Assembly: GCA_026686845.1 (NCBI GenBank)
Contig: JAIVEN010000008.1
Span: 19,126,501 to 19,190,500, forward strand
Direction: 5' to 3'
DNA from: Adenanthera pavonina
Taxonomy: Eukaryota; Streptophyta; Magnoliopsida; Fabales; Fabaceae
DNA: 64,000 nt
The notes below the pieces were generated by a model that did not search any database, was not told the origin of the DNA, and was given only the letters and a program-made list of their open reading frames with translations. The position numbers were made by a program, and so were the translations under genes. Below, piece after piece: positions 1 to 9,860 of the stretch (positions are counted from its first letter, which is position 1; each line of letters opens with the position of its first letter).

Positions 1-431
1 ACCTTCAGCACCAAATTTTGATTCCTTCGCTTCATGGTAGCTGCATGAAAACATATCGTATTTCAATCACCTGCCATTAGCCAGTTGGTATAGGCCATTT
101 GCCACCAATACACCTCCTTCCTATTCCATGCTCTGTTAATTTCAGATGTTCTCTCCTCAATTTATTTGACAGTGTCTTTGGAATAGATCCCTTTTTTGAG
201 TTCCTATACCTTCATGGTCAACTCTGCAATTAGTTTGCTGTTGTTGGGAATGCACCTCAGCTCCACTTAATTAACTGTTTTTGACACTTGTTGATTTTCT
301 TACAAAACTAAAGAATTTTATTATAGTTGTTAAAGGACCAATTACACTAGCAACGTCGCACCATAGCTTTGAACTTTGGATGAGATGCCCACTTCACTTC
401 ATACTTAAAGCTCCTGGGAGTTTTGATATCT

Positions 432-620
432 TTATAACACAGATGGATCAAGCAACCGCATATGGTGATCCAATGCTAACGGTTCTATATGAAAAACCAT
501 AGCCTTCGGGAATTCCTCCCGAAATTCAATGTTCCCCAAAGCACGATCAAGCAATTCCTTAACATGTGCTTCCCCCACCAGACGATTATTCCACGTAAAC
601 TGAGCTCCCTTTAACACCAC
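432..620 (-). pseudogene. LINE endonuclease domain, C-terminal part
   Basis: The 62 codons contain FTWNNR, a leucine-aspartate-arginine segment (LLDRALGN) and a final LDHHMRLL. These correspond to the conserved (F)TW(S)N, RLDR and SDHSP(L) blocks at the end of the plant LINE endonuclease. In the last block the usual SDH is LDH, so the aspartate and histidine that complete the active site are still visible. The fragment is in the right order and orientation relative to the start at 1138-911, with about 290 decayed bases between them. It is non-functional as it stands. Confidence 0.65.
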
Positions 621-910
621 ATCCTATAAATCACAATTAGCCAAGAATGTTTGGAACAATACAATTTTCCTAATAGAGCGACGTTTCCCACCCAGCTTTT
701 CATCTTGAGACACCATATCGTTAAAATCACCAATACACAACCACAAGCCTTCTAAACAAGTAGCTATCTATCGAATCTAATGCCACACCTTAACTCTATC
801 AGATTCCTTTCGATGGCCTATAAACAAAAGTAGTACACTATGGTACCTCATGCAACCTCGACCCTACCCGTGTATGGGTAACATTCTTTGAACTAGAACA
901 AACATCCAAC

Positions 911-1138
911 TTAATTTCCTTGATCCACCAAATTGCCAGCCCCCAATAGACCCTTTGGTTCCACATACCAAGCCTCATCATAATTACACCTACGCCTTAG
1001 CCTCTCCAACTTCATTGTCTTCTGTTTAGTTTCCATTAAGAAGACAACGAAGGGTTTGGATTTCCTCACAGCCTCTCTAACGGTCTTACTTGCCAGAGGA
1101 ACCCCCAACCCCCGACAGTTCCATGATAGTAAATTCAT
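911..1138 (-). pseudogene. LINE ORF2 N-terminus, endonuclease domain start
   Basis: The 75 codons begin MNLLSWNCRGLG, the classic start of the apurinic-like endonuclease (exonuclease-endonuclease-phosphatase fold) of plant L1 LINEs. The asparagine of WNCRG and the glutamate of FLMETK are the first metal-binding positions of this fold. The frame ends at 911 where a complete element would run on for thousands of bases, so this is a broken copy. The ATG overlaps the stop of the upstream frame as ATGA (1138-1135), an arrangement compatible with termination-reinitiation between ORF1 and ORF2. The domain resumes at 620-432. Confidence 0.8.
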
Positions 1139-1482
1139 GTCGACACGGGGGTTGTTTGAGGCCAGTTTCCCATGCCCTCATATTTAAGAGAAGACACAGC
1201 GCCCTCATCCTTACCTTGAAAGATAAAACATTCCTCTAGAAAATCAATTTCATGGCCATCACACCCCTCCTTCTCACACTCACTAGGAATAGTTGGCCTC
1301 GCTTGAAAAAGCTTCTTAATTTTCTGCATGCTCTTCCTCCTCATCTCCGCCTTGTCCTTACCCTCTGCCATCGCACCCCTCCTTCTCGTACTCACTAGGA
1401 ATGTACAAGGAGATTTGAAATTAATGTTCAAAGTAAAGTGGGATGATGGTGGACGGAGAAAGTTTGGAAACTTCAAAGGCAA
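1135..1482 (-). pseudogene. Possible LINE ORF1 C-terminal remnant
   Basis: A 115-codon frame lies immediately upstream of the LINE endonuclease and overlaps its ATG by four bases. It is basic in the middle (MAEGKDKAEMRRKSMQKIKK) and has no zinc knuckle or RNA-recognition domain that I can identify. Position is the main argument for calling it the end of ORF1. It could instead be a chance open frame in the LINE inter-ORF region. Confidence 0.4.
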
Positions 1483-1699
1483 GTGTTATGAAGATGGTGG
1501 AATGAATCAACTCACGATTATTAGTGGTCACATCTTTTTTTTTAAGTGAAAAAATATTTTAATTTTCAATTTTTTATTTTAATACTAACGGGATTCCAAA
1601 AGTCATATTGGATCCCAATTAGAATTTGGATTGGATATAAAGTTCTCCCAATAAAAATTTTTTTATATATCGAAGACCATACTTTCACTACAAAAAACT

Positions 1700-2020
1700 T
1701 GACTTTCGGCGAGGACAAAAGTTGTCGCTGAAAGTCGAAATGTCGTTGCCGAAAACTTTCAGCGGCGACCACTTTGTCGTCGGTATAACTCTTGTCGCTG
1801 AAAGTTTTGGTGACGACATCTTTTGTCGTCGCTGAAAGTTGACATTTGGCGACGATATTGTCGCCGCTGAAAGTTAACCTTTAGCGAGGGCCAAATTGTC
1901 GTCGCTGAAAGTTGACTTTTGGCGGCGACATTGTCGTAGCTGAAAGTTAACCTTTGGCGAGGGCCAAATTGTCGTCGCTGAAAGTTGACTTTCAGCGGCG
2001 ACATTGTCGCCGCCGAAAGC
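1700..2020. repeat. CACTA-1 left subterminal repeat array
   Basis: About ten head-to-head and head-to-tail copies of a 14-15 bp unit, CTTTCAGCGRCGAC or its complement, with spacers such as AAAAGTT and AACCTTTGGC. The unit is GC-rich against a very AT-rich background. Several neighbouring copies face each other and could fold as hairpins. The same unit recurs at the right end of the element. Confidence 0.85.
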
Positions 2021-2049
2021 CTATTAAACACCATTGCCACATCATCATT

Positions 2050-2310
2050 GGCATGCCACGTCACCTTGGATCCACTGCCACATCACCCCAGCCCACATCA
2101 TGTCACCACCACATCACTGCCATGTCATTGCCACGTCACCCCGGGCCCACACCATGTCACCGCCACGTCACCGCCACGTCAACACGGACCCACACCATGT
2201 CACCACCACGTCGCTGTCATTTCACCGCCACGTCGCCGCCACATCAACCCGGGCCCTAACCATGTCACCACCACGTCGCTGCCATGTCACCGCCACGTCA
2301 TATAATGCTT
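2050..2310. repeat. Tandem CCACGTCACC-type array inside CACTA-1
   Basis: A degenerate array with roughly 10-base periodicity built from CCACGTCACC, CCATGTCACC and CCACATCACC. At least five copies keep CACGTCA (2057, 2132, 2164, 2174, 2294), the reverse of TGACGTG, an ACGT-core element recognised by plant bZIP factors. Others are CACGTCG. Open frames rich in His, Pro and Thr run through it in several phases. That is a by-product of the repeat, not evidence of protein. Any regulatory role is inference. Confidence 0.7.
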
Positions 2311-2324
2311 TCAAATGTGTTCAC

Positions 2325-2393
2325 CTAGGTTTCGAACTCATGACCTCTTACTCCCAAAGCCTTATATTTACTCTTTTGCCAGTTGAGCTGAAA
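2325..2393 (-). repeat. tRNA-like (box A/box B) segment inside CACTA-1
   Basis: On the minus strand the segment reads CAGCTCAACTGG, a good box A, followed about 40 bases later by GAGTTCGAAACCT, a good box B. The order and spacing are those of a pol III internal promoter. The arms do not fold into a clean tRNA on inspection, so a tRNA-derived SINE head or relic is more likely than a working tRNA gene. Confidence 0.5.
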
Positions 2394-4154
2394 TGTACCT
2401 GCAGTCTTTATATGAAATATTAAATATATATTATTTATCTACACACTAATATACACACATATATTTATAAATCAATATATTATTAAAAAATACACATTTG
2501 TCTTATTTTCAATTACTAATTTCATAAAATATTTTATTTGGATATGCTTATATTTATATGAATATTTATATTATAATTTTTTATTTTTAAATCTTAAATA
2601 ATTTTCCTATAAATATATTTGTTTTTCTTTGACAAGAAAAAACTTTTTTCTTGTTGACTTTTACATTTGATTTTTATTTTTAAATAAAAATAATTATATA
2701 TATAATATTTATGATCCATATGTATTAATATTATATTATTTTATGTTGTTTTTCGTTTAGTCATATCATATAATATATATCATATATTATATTATTTGAT
2801 AAATTACATTATATATGCTTAATATATATTAAAGATTGGATGAGATTGGGTAGGAGTAGATTTTATATCAACTCGTGGTCTAACTCGAAGTTTTGGTCGA
2901 GTATTATATATATCCATTTTTTATTTTTTAAAATAAAATTAGAAAATTGAACTTCTATTATTATGGTATTCCCAACAAAATATATTTAATACTTGATGAA
3001 ACTACATATAAATATAAAAAATTTTAAAAAAAAAACCCTTAGGCCTGGTCAGACCAAGTGATCTGAGAAGGTTGCTCGAAACTTGATCTGACCCCGTCAA
3101 ATGGCTCTACCCAATGCTTAAGTTTTGGTTTCTTGTTAAAATGATCGGATTTGTTTTTAGTTGGGCTGCTTCGGATTGGACTAGATTGATCGGGTTCAGG
3201 TTTATTCTCTCACCCCTATATATTATATATAATATAATAGGAATTTCGAAAAAAAAATCATTATTACAAATATTGTAATTTTGATTATCATATGATTTAA
3301 AAGAAAATGTAATAAATTCAATCTGTTATAATTGGGAAAATAAAAAAGATCAAAAAGGTTGAGATAGTGAGAAAGAGAATTCGCTAATACTTGTTTTCCA
3401 AATATTGTCATTACTTATTAATTAGGAAAGTAAATTAACAATCCATAAGCATTTTTCTCTCTGTGACAATGCTCTGTTAGACTTTTATACTATGTGAAAA
3501 TATCTACATGACCAATACGCATAGGAGTTTGGACTGAGAGTTTTCATCATAGCATGTTTGATTATTATTTTAGATATATTAACTACTGATTATTGTCATG
3601 GTACGTTACTGCTTCATCATTTGTTTTTAGTAATAAATAACATTAATATTAATTTATATGTTAAATATATTAGCAATTAATTACTTAGCCTAATAAAAAT
3701 TTCTCCAAATATAGGATTGATCATATTAGACAATTAGATATTAATTTGTTCTCCTAATTCTCTTTTATTAGTGTTATCAATCCCTTTGTTAATTAAAAAA
3801 ATTATCCTACTAAAAATAACATATTTCATTAATTAAGATGAAGAAAAAGTAAATATAAATATGGAATAGATTCAATAGTTTGACCATTCAAGTTTTTAAT
3901 CTTAAGCAGAAACAAAACACTTTCTAAATGTTTAAAATAATTCAAATGAATTTGATAAAAATAATTCAAATAAAAGAAAATAGTAAAATAATTTGATTTT
4001 AACCAAAGATATCAGATATTTTTTATAATACAAAATATATGTAGAATATATTATTTTTTATTATAAAATTATATGAACATAATACAATTATTATTTGAAT
4101 ATGGTATTTATTAATTTTTAAAGTAAAAATAATACAAAATTCAAAAAATTAGTT

Positions 4155-4440
4155 TTGGCAGCGACATAGTCGCTGCTGAAAGTATGACTTTCAGCGACGA
4201 CAAAAAAGTCGTCGCCGAAAGAATACTTTCAGCGACGACGTTTCTTTGTCGTCGCTGAAAGTGTGACTTTCGGTGACGACTTTTCTTGTCGTCGCTGAAA
4301 GTCACACTTTCGGCGACGACTTTTTTTGTCGTCGCCGAAAGTCACACTTTCAGCGACGACTTCTTTTGCCGTTGCCGAAAGCATACTTTCAGCGACGATT
4401 TTTTTTTATCGCTGTCGAAAGTCGTCGCTGAAAGTCTATT
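4155..4440. repeat. CACTA-1 right subterminal repeat array
   Basis: Repeated copies of the same CTTTCAGCGACGAC unit as at the left end. The clearest hairpin pairs 4225-4239 with 4248-4262, a perfect 15-bp stem around an 8-base loop. Adjacent units form further near-perfect stems, so much of the right end could snap back on itself. Confidence 0.85.
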
Positions 4441-4454
4441 TTTTTGTAGTGTTT

Positions 4455-5699
4455 AGGGGAGTAAGATATGTATATATATAAAAAAAAGGTTTGACGTATG
4501 TAGGAAATGATGAAACCTACAAAGTCTGTCTTTCAGAGAAAAAACTCAGCATAGATATTTTTAAGTCTCTTTTAATACATAAAATGTTAAATATAGGAAG
4601 CTGAAAATTTATTAGAAATGATATTTGTACTATTAACATGCTGTTTGGTACAATTTTGGTAATATGTTGTGTTGCAGGTGTTCCTGAATATCTAATCGTC
4701 AAGTGTTGGCATAATTTGATTTTAAATCAAGCGAGTGAGTTTTTAGGGTCCTTAATCAGTGCAAGAATAAGAGTATGACACTTATATTCTTAAATAAAAA
4801 ATAATTAATAAAAAATTGTGTAATGATACTAATACTATTATCTTTATATATTTTGCTTCATGTGTAAAAGAAATAGGATCCCTCTTGTAAGGGAACTAAA
4901 CATGCTGTTAGGGTTTTTATTAGGTTGTCGTTCCAACTTCAAAGTAGCTAGAGTATATCTACACTATTGAAATTTTTGATTTCTATTGAGAATTGGTTTT
5001 CGATTATAAACTAGGTCCCCAAATGATTACAGCTCAAATTTGACCTTAAATTCGTTTTCCTTGGTTTCACATTTTATGCTCTGGATGAAGTTTATATTAG
5101 TTCAAGCTTCATGTTCTCGTTAAAGAAATTCTGCACGTTTCATTTGCTGTGTAGGTCTCCTATTGAAAATAGTACTGAAGTGCTGTTCTTGCCAAATAAA
5201 TTATATGTTCATGGATGTGATCGAAATATGATATAACTATTATAAGCAAAATAACGAGTTTTTCACCAAAAAAAAACTAGTGATTTAACCTCGATTCTGT
5301 AGTACAAATTAGGAATGTGGATTTTTTTAAATGTATATATTACTACATTTCTGTATCAAAAGAGAGAACATGAATGGCTTCACTTGAGGTTAAAATGATG
5401 CACTTCGGAAACGAAGCAGACGTAGGTTATTTTTGGCCAACAACCATGTGTGGGTTGACTCCTATAAAGCACTAACCATACTAGATTTTTAAGTTGGGAG
5501 AGAAAAAAGAATTTCGTATATGTTTGTAAAAATATAATATTTTTGCAATTTTTTGAAATAATATTCGTGTTAAAAAAAAGGAATAACAATTGTATTTATA
5601 AGTTCTTATAGATATTTTATTCATTATTTTAACATTTATACTATAAATTTCAGAATATATAATATTTGTTTTTAGCAAGTCAATTTATCGTTTATACCA
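4455..5699. other. AT-rich intergenic DNA, nothing recognised
   Basis: No coding relic, terminal repeat or RNA gene could be supported here. The open frames are all under 75 codons and resemble no known domain. Confidence 0.5.
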
Positions 5700-5704
5700 T
5701 TCTT

Positions 5705-6560
5705 CAAAGAATCAAACTGGACCGGTCAGTTCAACCGGTCGAATTAAGAACCGGTTCCTAGTCCGATCGGTAAAACCAGTCAGAATCGATCCGGTTCTTT
5801 TTTTTTAAACAAAAAACTTAAAAAAATTACAACTTTGGGCCTAAAAAAAAAGATTTCTAAACCCATTAAGATATATCTCAAGGATACCAAATATATTGCT
5901 TCTAATATGACCAACAAAACTATCTTTATATAGGCCTTAACACACTCACTTTATTAAAACTTGAGTAATGTGAAATTTTGAAGTGTCAAATGGTTTTTGT
6001 TTTTCTTGTTGTCTTCAATATTGACTTACTTTTTTTTATTTCATGAATTTTTTTCTCTATGTAATAACATTGTTCTAATATTTATAATATCTATTATTTA
6101 TCTATAGTTAAATCTTAAACTTAATTATTTTAATTTAACTTTCATATTACTTTTAAAAGTACTTGATAATAAAGGTTCATAAACTTCTCCTCTTCTAACT
6201 ATTTTCTTTTTCCTTCAAGTTTCGCTCATTTTTATATTTATTTCTTTAATTTTTTTCTTCATATGATAACATCATTTTAATCTTTGTTATGTCTATTATT
6301 TATCTATATTTTAATTTTAAACTTTATCATTTTAATTTAACTTTAATATAACTTTTAAAAGTGCTTGATAATAAAGAATTATATCATTTTTCTCATTTAA
6401 ATTTTTTCTTCAATCTTTACTTTTTCTTTTATTTATTTATATCATTTTAATGTTTATGATACATATTAATTATAATCGGTTCGACCTTGATCCACCCATT
6501 GAACTTTGAATTACTATCTTATCTAGTTCAAAATCTGGTCCGATTTTCTTAACTATACAT
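5705..6560. mobile_element. Possible hAT-like non-autonomous element with GGACCGGTT-rich ends
   Basis: The left end carries repeated ACCGGTC and CAACCGG motifs (5715-5805). The right end carries GGTTCGACC and GGTCCGATT (6475-6550) in inverted orientation around an AT-rich core of long thymine tracts. The same style of end occurs at 28.0-29.2 kb. No convincing 8-bp target duplication was found, so the limits are approximate and the class is an inference from its ends. Confidence 0.35.
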
Positions 6561-8480
6561 ATGAATAATTATATTTGTGTGTCACTCTCTATATATATTC
6601 CTCTCACGGTGGGATCTTAAAATTTTAAAGGTCATCATATCCTTATTTTATAGTGTCGCATTCAATAGATGATACCCTGGTGTTGTCCAGGTTGACTCCT
6701 TATAAAACAAGGACACGTGATTACAAGGTTTTGACTTTTGACCCGGATCTTTTGCGGACCTCATTATTCTCTCGGAGCTGGGCCAAAATGATTATGTTAT
6801 GGCTTTAATGGATGATACGGGCCACAGTTCGAGCTTGCTGGAGATGTTGATGAAGATGGACGTATTGATTTCTGGCCCAACCCGTCACATGGAGAAAATG
6901 GCTGATTCTTATACTGAGAGACCAGTATAAGATGCACGTGATAGAGAGAAGAATACATTAAAGGTCGCATGTATAATTGACAGGAAGTTTATGTTCTCTC
7001 ATCTGATTTCTTTTTTTTTTTTAAGTTTAAATTATTATTTTTTAAAAAATTATGTAATATTTTAGTATTAAAAACATAAATATCCTTTTTAATTAAGGAA
7101 ATGAACTAAGTAATCAAGGATATTTTTTAAAAAAAAATTATAAATCACCTAAGAAATAGAACTTCTTAAAATTTACTTGAGAAGTTTTATTTTTTGAATT
7201 AAACTTAACTTTCCAAAAACTTTGATATTTTTCTGAAACCAAGCAAAAGCTACTGATATACTTTCATGGAAGTTTTATTTCCCTTCCTTAATTTCTTCAT
7301 AACAAGTGGCTCTGAAAAAATGTAATGCTAAAGTCCATCCCCTGAAAAAAGTTAGCTGATGAACGCAATGAAATGGGGATGATGGTCCAAGGTACTACTA
7401 ACAACATATTTATAAACTGTCGAAATTAAAAGAAATATTACAAAAAAAATGGTTCTTTTACGATAGGCTTTTTCCAATAAAAAGCTTTTATAAAAATAAA
7501 AGCTGATCACCTTCCTTTATAGTGTAAAAGAATAAAGATAAATATGTTGGTAAAAAAAAAAAGATGAATAAATTATTTATTTATTTTTTCATTTGGAAAA
7601 GATGGGAGTACAATTTTTCGTGGGCTGATTCACCATACTCATGACACTTCTCTTCGAACTTTCCGAACTTCTACGTCCACCATCATCCTACTTTCTTTGA
7701 ACATTAATTTCGAATCTCTCTTGTACATTTGCTTCCGTTAAAAGCGGCTTCCAGCTTAGAAATTTTTTACATAAGCTGTGCATACATAATGTTAGTGAAA
7801 AATAGATAAGAAAGTTATTATTTTTTTCTTTTTAGCACCGCGGCATCTCTGTTAATAGTTAACGGCTAATTCTTTCGAAACCTAGAAATTACCAAAATGA
7901 GTTTTACTATTTTCAACAAAGTTTTTTCTATATATAAGGTCAGAAATTGAACCCAAGACAACATATTTAAGGGCTCAGAAAATTAATGCTTTTATAAGGG
8001 AAACATATTCAATAGCTTTTGAAATGAGTTTCTTTACTTGATCTCCCTCCTCGCGCTAGCATCCCTCCATGTCATTTTCCACACTCCTCAGCTTCCCTCT
8101 CCTTCCTCCGACGTCTCTTTACTATCAATGCTGCCATTGGATGTTGTAGCTTGATGGAGCCCTGTCTTACCTTCAAATGCCAAATTGGAGCAACTCCACC
8201 TTCGTTGACCCTCCTCCTTCAAACACCCGATTTTAAAATTAATTTGTTTATGTTAAAATCATTCAATGATAGAACAAAAGCAAAAGGCAAAAATGGCCCA
8301 TGGGACACCGCATCAAAAGCTGAGGTGATGAGAGAGAGAGAGTGGAGTGAAAAACTTAGTTCATTATGATGATAAATCACACACACGCATATAGAGCATT
8401 AGCGTGGTTTTTAAGTAACTAATCTCTAGCAAAAAAGTAACAAACTAACTAAACATGACTTAATTTTAATTAACAAATTT
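6561..8480. other. Intergenic DNA without a supported feature
   Basis: A somewhat less AT-rich patch at 6640-6960 and CT-rich sequence at 8040-8130 stand out, but neither gives a frame with family resemblance. The right edge grades into a copia relic at 8481. Confidence 0.4.
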
Positions 8481-8646
8481 TATCCCTTGCTACCCTTGGG
8501 CAAGCTAGAGCATGTATATCATGCATGCTCAACTTGGATACACTAGTATTCAAAGGTACACGAGCTAAGGGCTTAGTGTAAATGTCAGCTAATTGAGCAA
8601 AAGATCATAATGGCATGAGATGAACAACTTTGGCTTGAACCTTGTC
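8481..8646 (-). pseudogene. Ty1/copia polyprotein C-terminus (RNase H tail) relic
   Basis: The minus strand reads DKVQAKVVHL, one stop, then QLADIYTKPLARVPLNT. This matches the conserved tail of copia polyproteins, where Q-L-A-D-I-F-T-K-P-L follows the last RNase H strand. Only about 50 codons remain. The relic stops within a few bases of the left end of an LTR-family fragment at 8649, suggesting the later insertion cut it. No LTR of this copia copy could be identified. Confidence 0.75.
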
Positions 8647-8648
8647 TC

Positions 8649-9860
8649 TATAACACTTTACTTTTAGAGTTCATTTTCCATGCATTAGACTCCATATTAG
8701 TCTGTTTAACTATATTTAAAAGTTTGAATCACTTGATGGACTAAAACAGGAAATTTTATTTTTCTATGTTACTGTTTATTCGGTGAGTTTCTTTTTACTA
8801 GCTGAATTTTGAAAAAATATAATTAAATGTAAAAAAATCATATCACTATAGTTTAAGTCTCTAAAAATAGTTTAAAATCTTATCTACATGAAAAAAAAAT
8901 GAAAATAGAGCATTCTTTGTGCCAATTAGTACAATAAATTCCATGAAATTTACTGTTTATTTGGTTAATTTTCTATTTTTTAGTTTTCTAGTACTAATTT
9001 TGAAAAATCACAAAAAATTGTACACTCATCCAAGCCAGATGCTCTATTACTTGTTGGAAAGATTATTTTGTCTAATTTCCAAGCATATATTACACTTAAC
9101 TTAGTTTCCTTGTTTCGGTCAAACAATATTGATTTTACTTTCAATGCTATAGAATGAACTTTTTTGCAAAGTAACATGGTAAAATAAACTTCATAACATT
9201 TCTACATGATCATTTTAGTCTCAAATCCATACAAAACATCTAGAACCTAGAGGGACATTATAATGTCAATATACAGATTTAAAACGATATACATAAATTT
9301 ACATAATAATTTCAAATAAAAGATCATAGGTAAGATTGTCATCTTAGTCATCAATATCTTCTTTCTTTCCTTGCTCTTTTTTGGAAGCCTTGCCACAGCT
9401 TGTTTCTAACATATTAGTCATATAGGAATGATGAGATTCATAGAATCTCAGTAACAATCTCAATTTATCCATGCATGTTATCAAATAAGTCACAAAACAT
9501 CAAAATTCATATTAAGACATAATGAGCCATATAATTTCATAAAAATTTTGGCAGTTTCTCCTTAGAAAATAGACATCCTAGGGTTAAAAACCTTACATAT
9601 TTTCAACCAAAACAATTAATCATCAAGAGACATTATCAGACAACATAATACAATAAAGAAAAAATTGCTACCCTGGTGAAACTTTTGGGACTTTCCCTTG
9701 GTTTCTGTCCTTTCAAAGACTTTCACAAGCTTTTTTTAACCTAAATACATCATCAAATAGTCACTCAACTCAGTGATTCAAGGGCATGCTTCATAAAGTG
9801 CCAACTAACCCTAGAAATCCATTTTGTTTATTATAGTCACAAAAGTAATTCCCAAAAAAC
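8649..9860. mobile_element. Fragment of a long LTR of the same family as 19454-22933
   Basis: The segment begins TATAACACTTTA and can be followed alongside the LTR that begins TGTAACACCTTA at 19454. Shared blocks include the one around GTTTACTGTTTATTTGG (compare 8940-9010 with 19725-19800) and the one ending AAAATTTTGGCA (9400-9590 against 20580-20790). Homology fades near 9860. No matching right end or target duplication was found, so this is a truncated, well-diverged copy. Confidence 0.6.

Larger units (their letters stand above)
1..1482 (-). mobile_element. Decayed L1-type LINE, truncated by the window edge
   Basis: Read on the minus strand, the segment gives in order the tail of a possible ORF1 (1482-1135), the start of an endonuclease (1138-911), the end of the endonuclease domain (620-432), and the linker before the reverse transcriptase (about 110-1). 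The linker is recognisable from its NWL..GD, FHA and KRRNQN signature, with one in-frame stop. These match the usual ORF2 order of plant L1 LINEs. The stretch 621-910 has lost its frame. The reverse transcriptase would lie to the left, outside the window. CACTA-1 begins 200 bases beyond the ORF1-like end, so the true 5' end is not resolved. No target-site duplication can be assigned. Confidence 0.8.
1686..4451. mobile_element. CACTA-1: non-autonomous CACTA (En/Spm-like) transposon
   Basis: The element starts CACTACAAAAAA at 1686 and ends in the inverted form TTTTTTGTAGTG at 4451. It is flanked by a 3-bp target duplication, TTT at 1683-1685 and TTT at 4452-4454. Both ends carry dense subterminal repeats built on CTTTCAGCGACGAC and its complement (about 1700-2020 and 4155-4435), the usual binding platform for a CACTA TNPA-type protein. 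The 2766-bp interior has no transposase frame. It holds a CACGTC-rich tandem array (2050-2310), a tRNA-like segment (2325-2393) and AT-rich filler (2400-4150). It would depend on a transposase supplied in trans. Confidence 0.9.

Noticed and set aside
1954..2423. Overlapping forward open frames rich in His, Pro and Thr
   Set aside because: All phases of the CACGTC tandem array stay open because of its 10-base repeat. No domain and no codon-position bias support a protein.
2830..3230. Possible hAT-type MITE nested in CACTA-1 ending CTCTCACCCCTATA
   Set aside because: One end resembles a hAT terminus, but no acceptable partner end or 8-bp duplication was found.
4155..4440. CRISPR-like regular repeats
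   Set aside because: Units differ in orientation and spacing, lie at the end of a CACTA element, and the sequence is plant nuclear DNA. They are transposon subterminal repeats.
6830..6900. EF-hand-like DVDEDGRIDF in one forward frame
   Set aside because: The 12th position is not glutamate, stops surround it on both sides, and no second hand or host frame exists. Probably chance.
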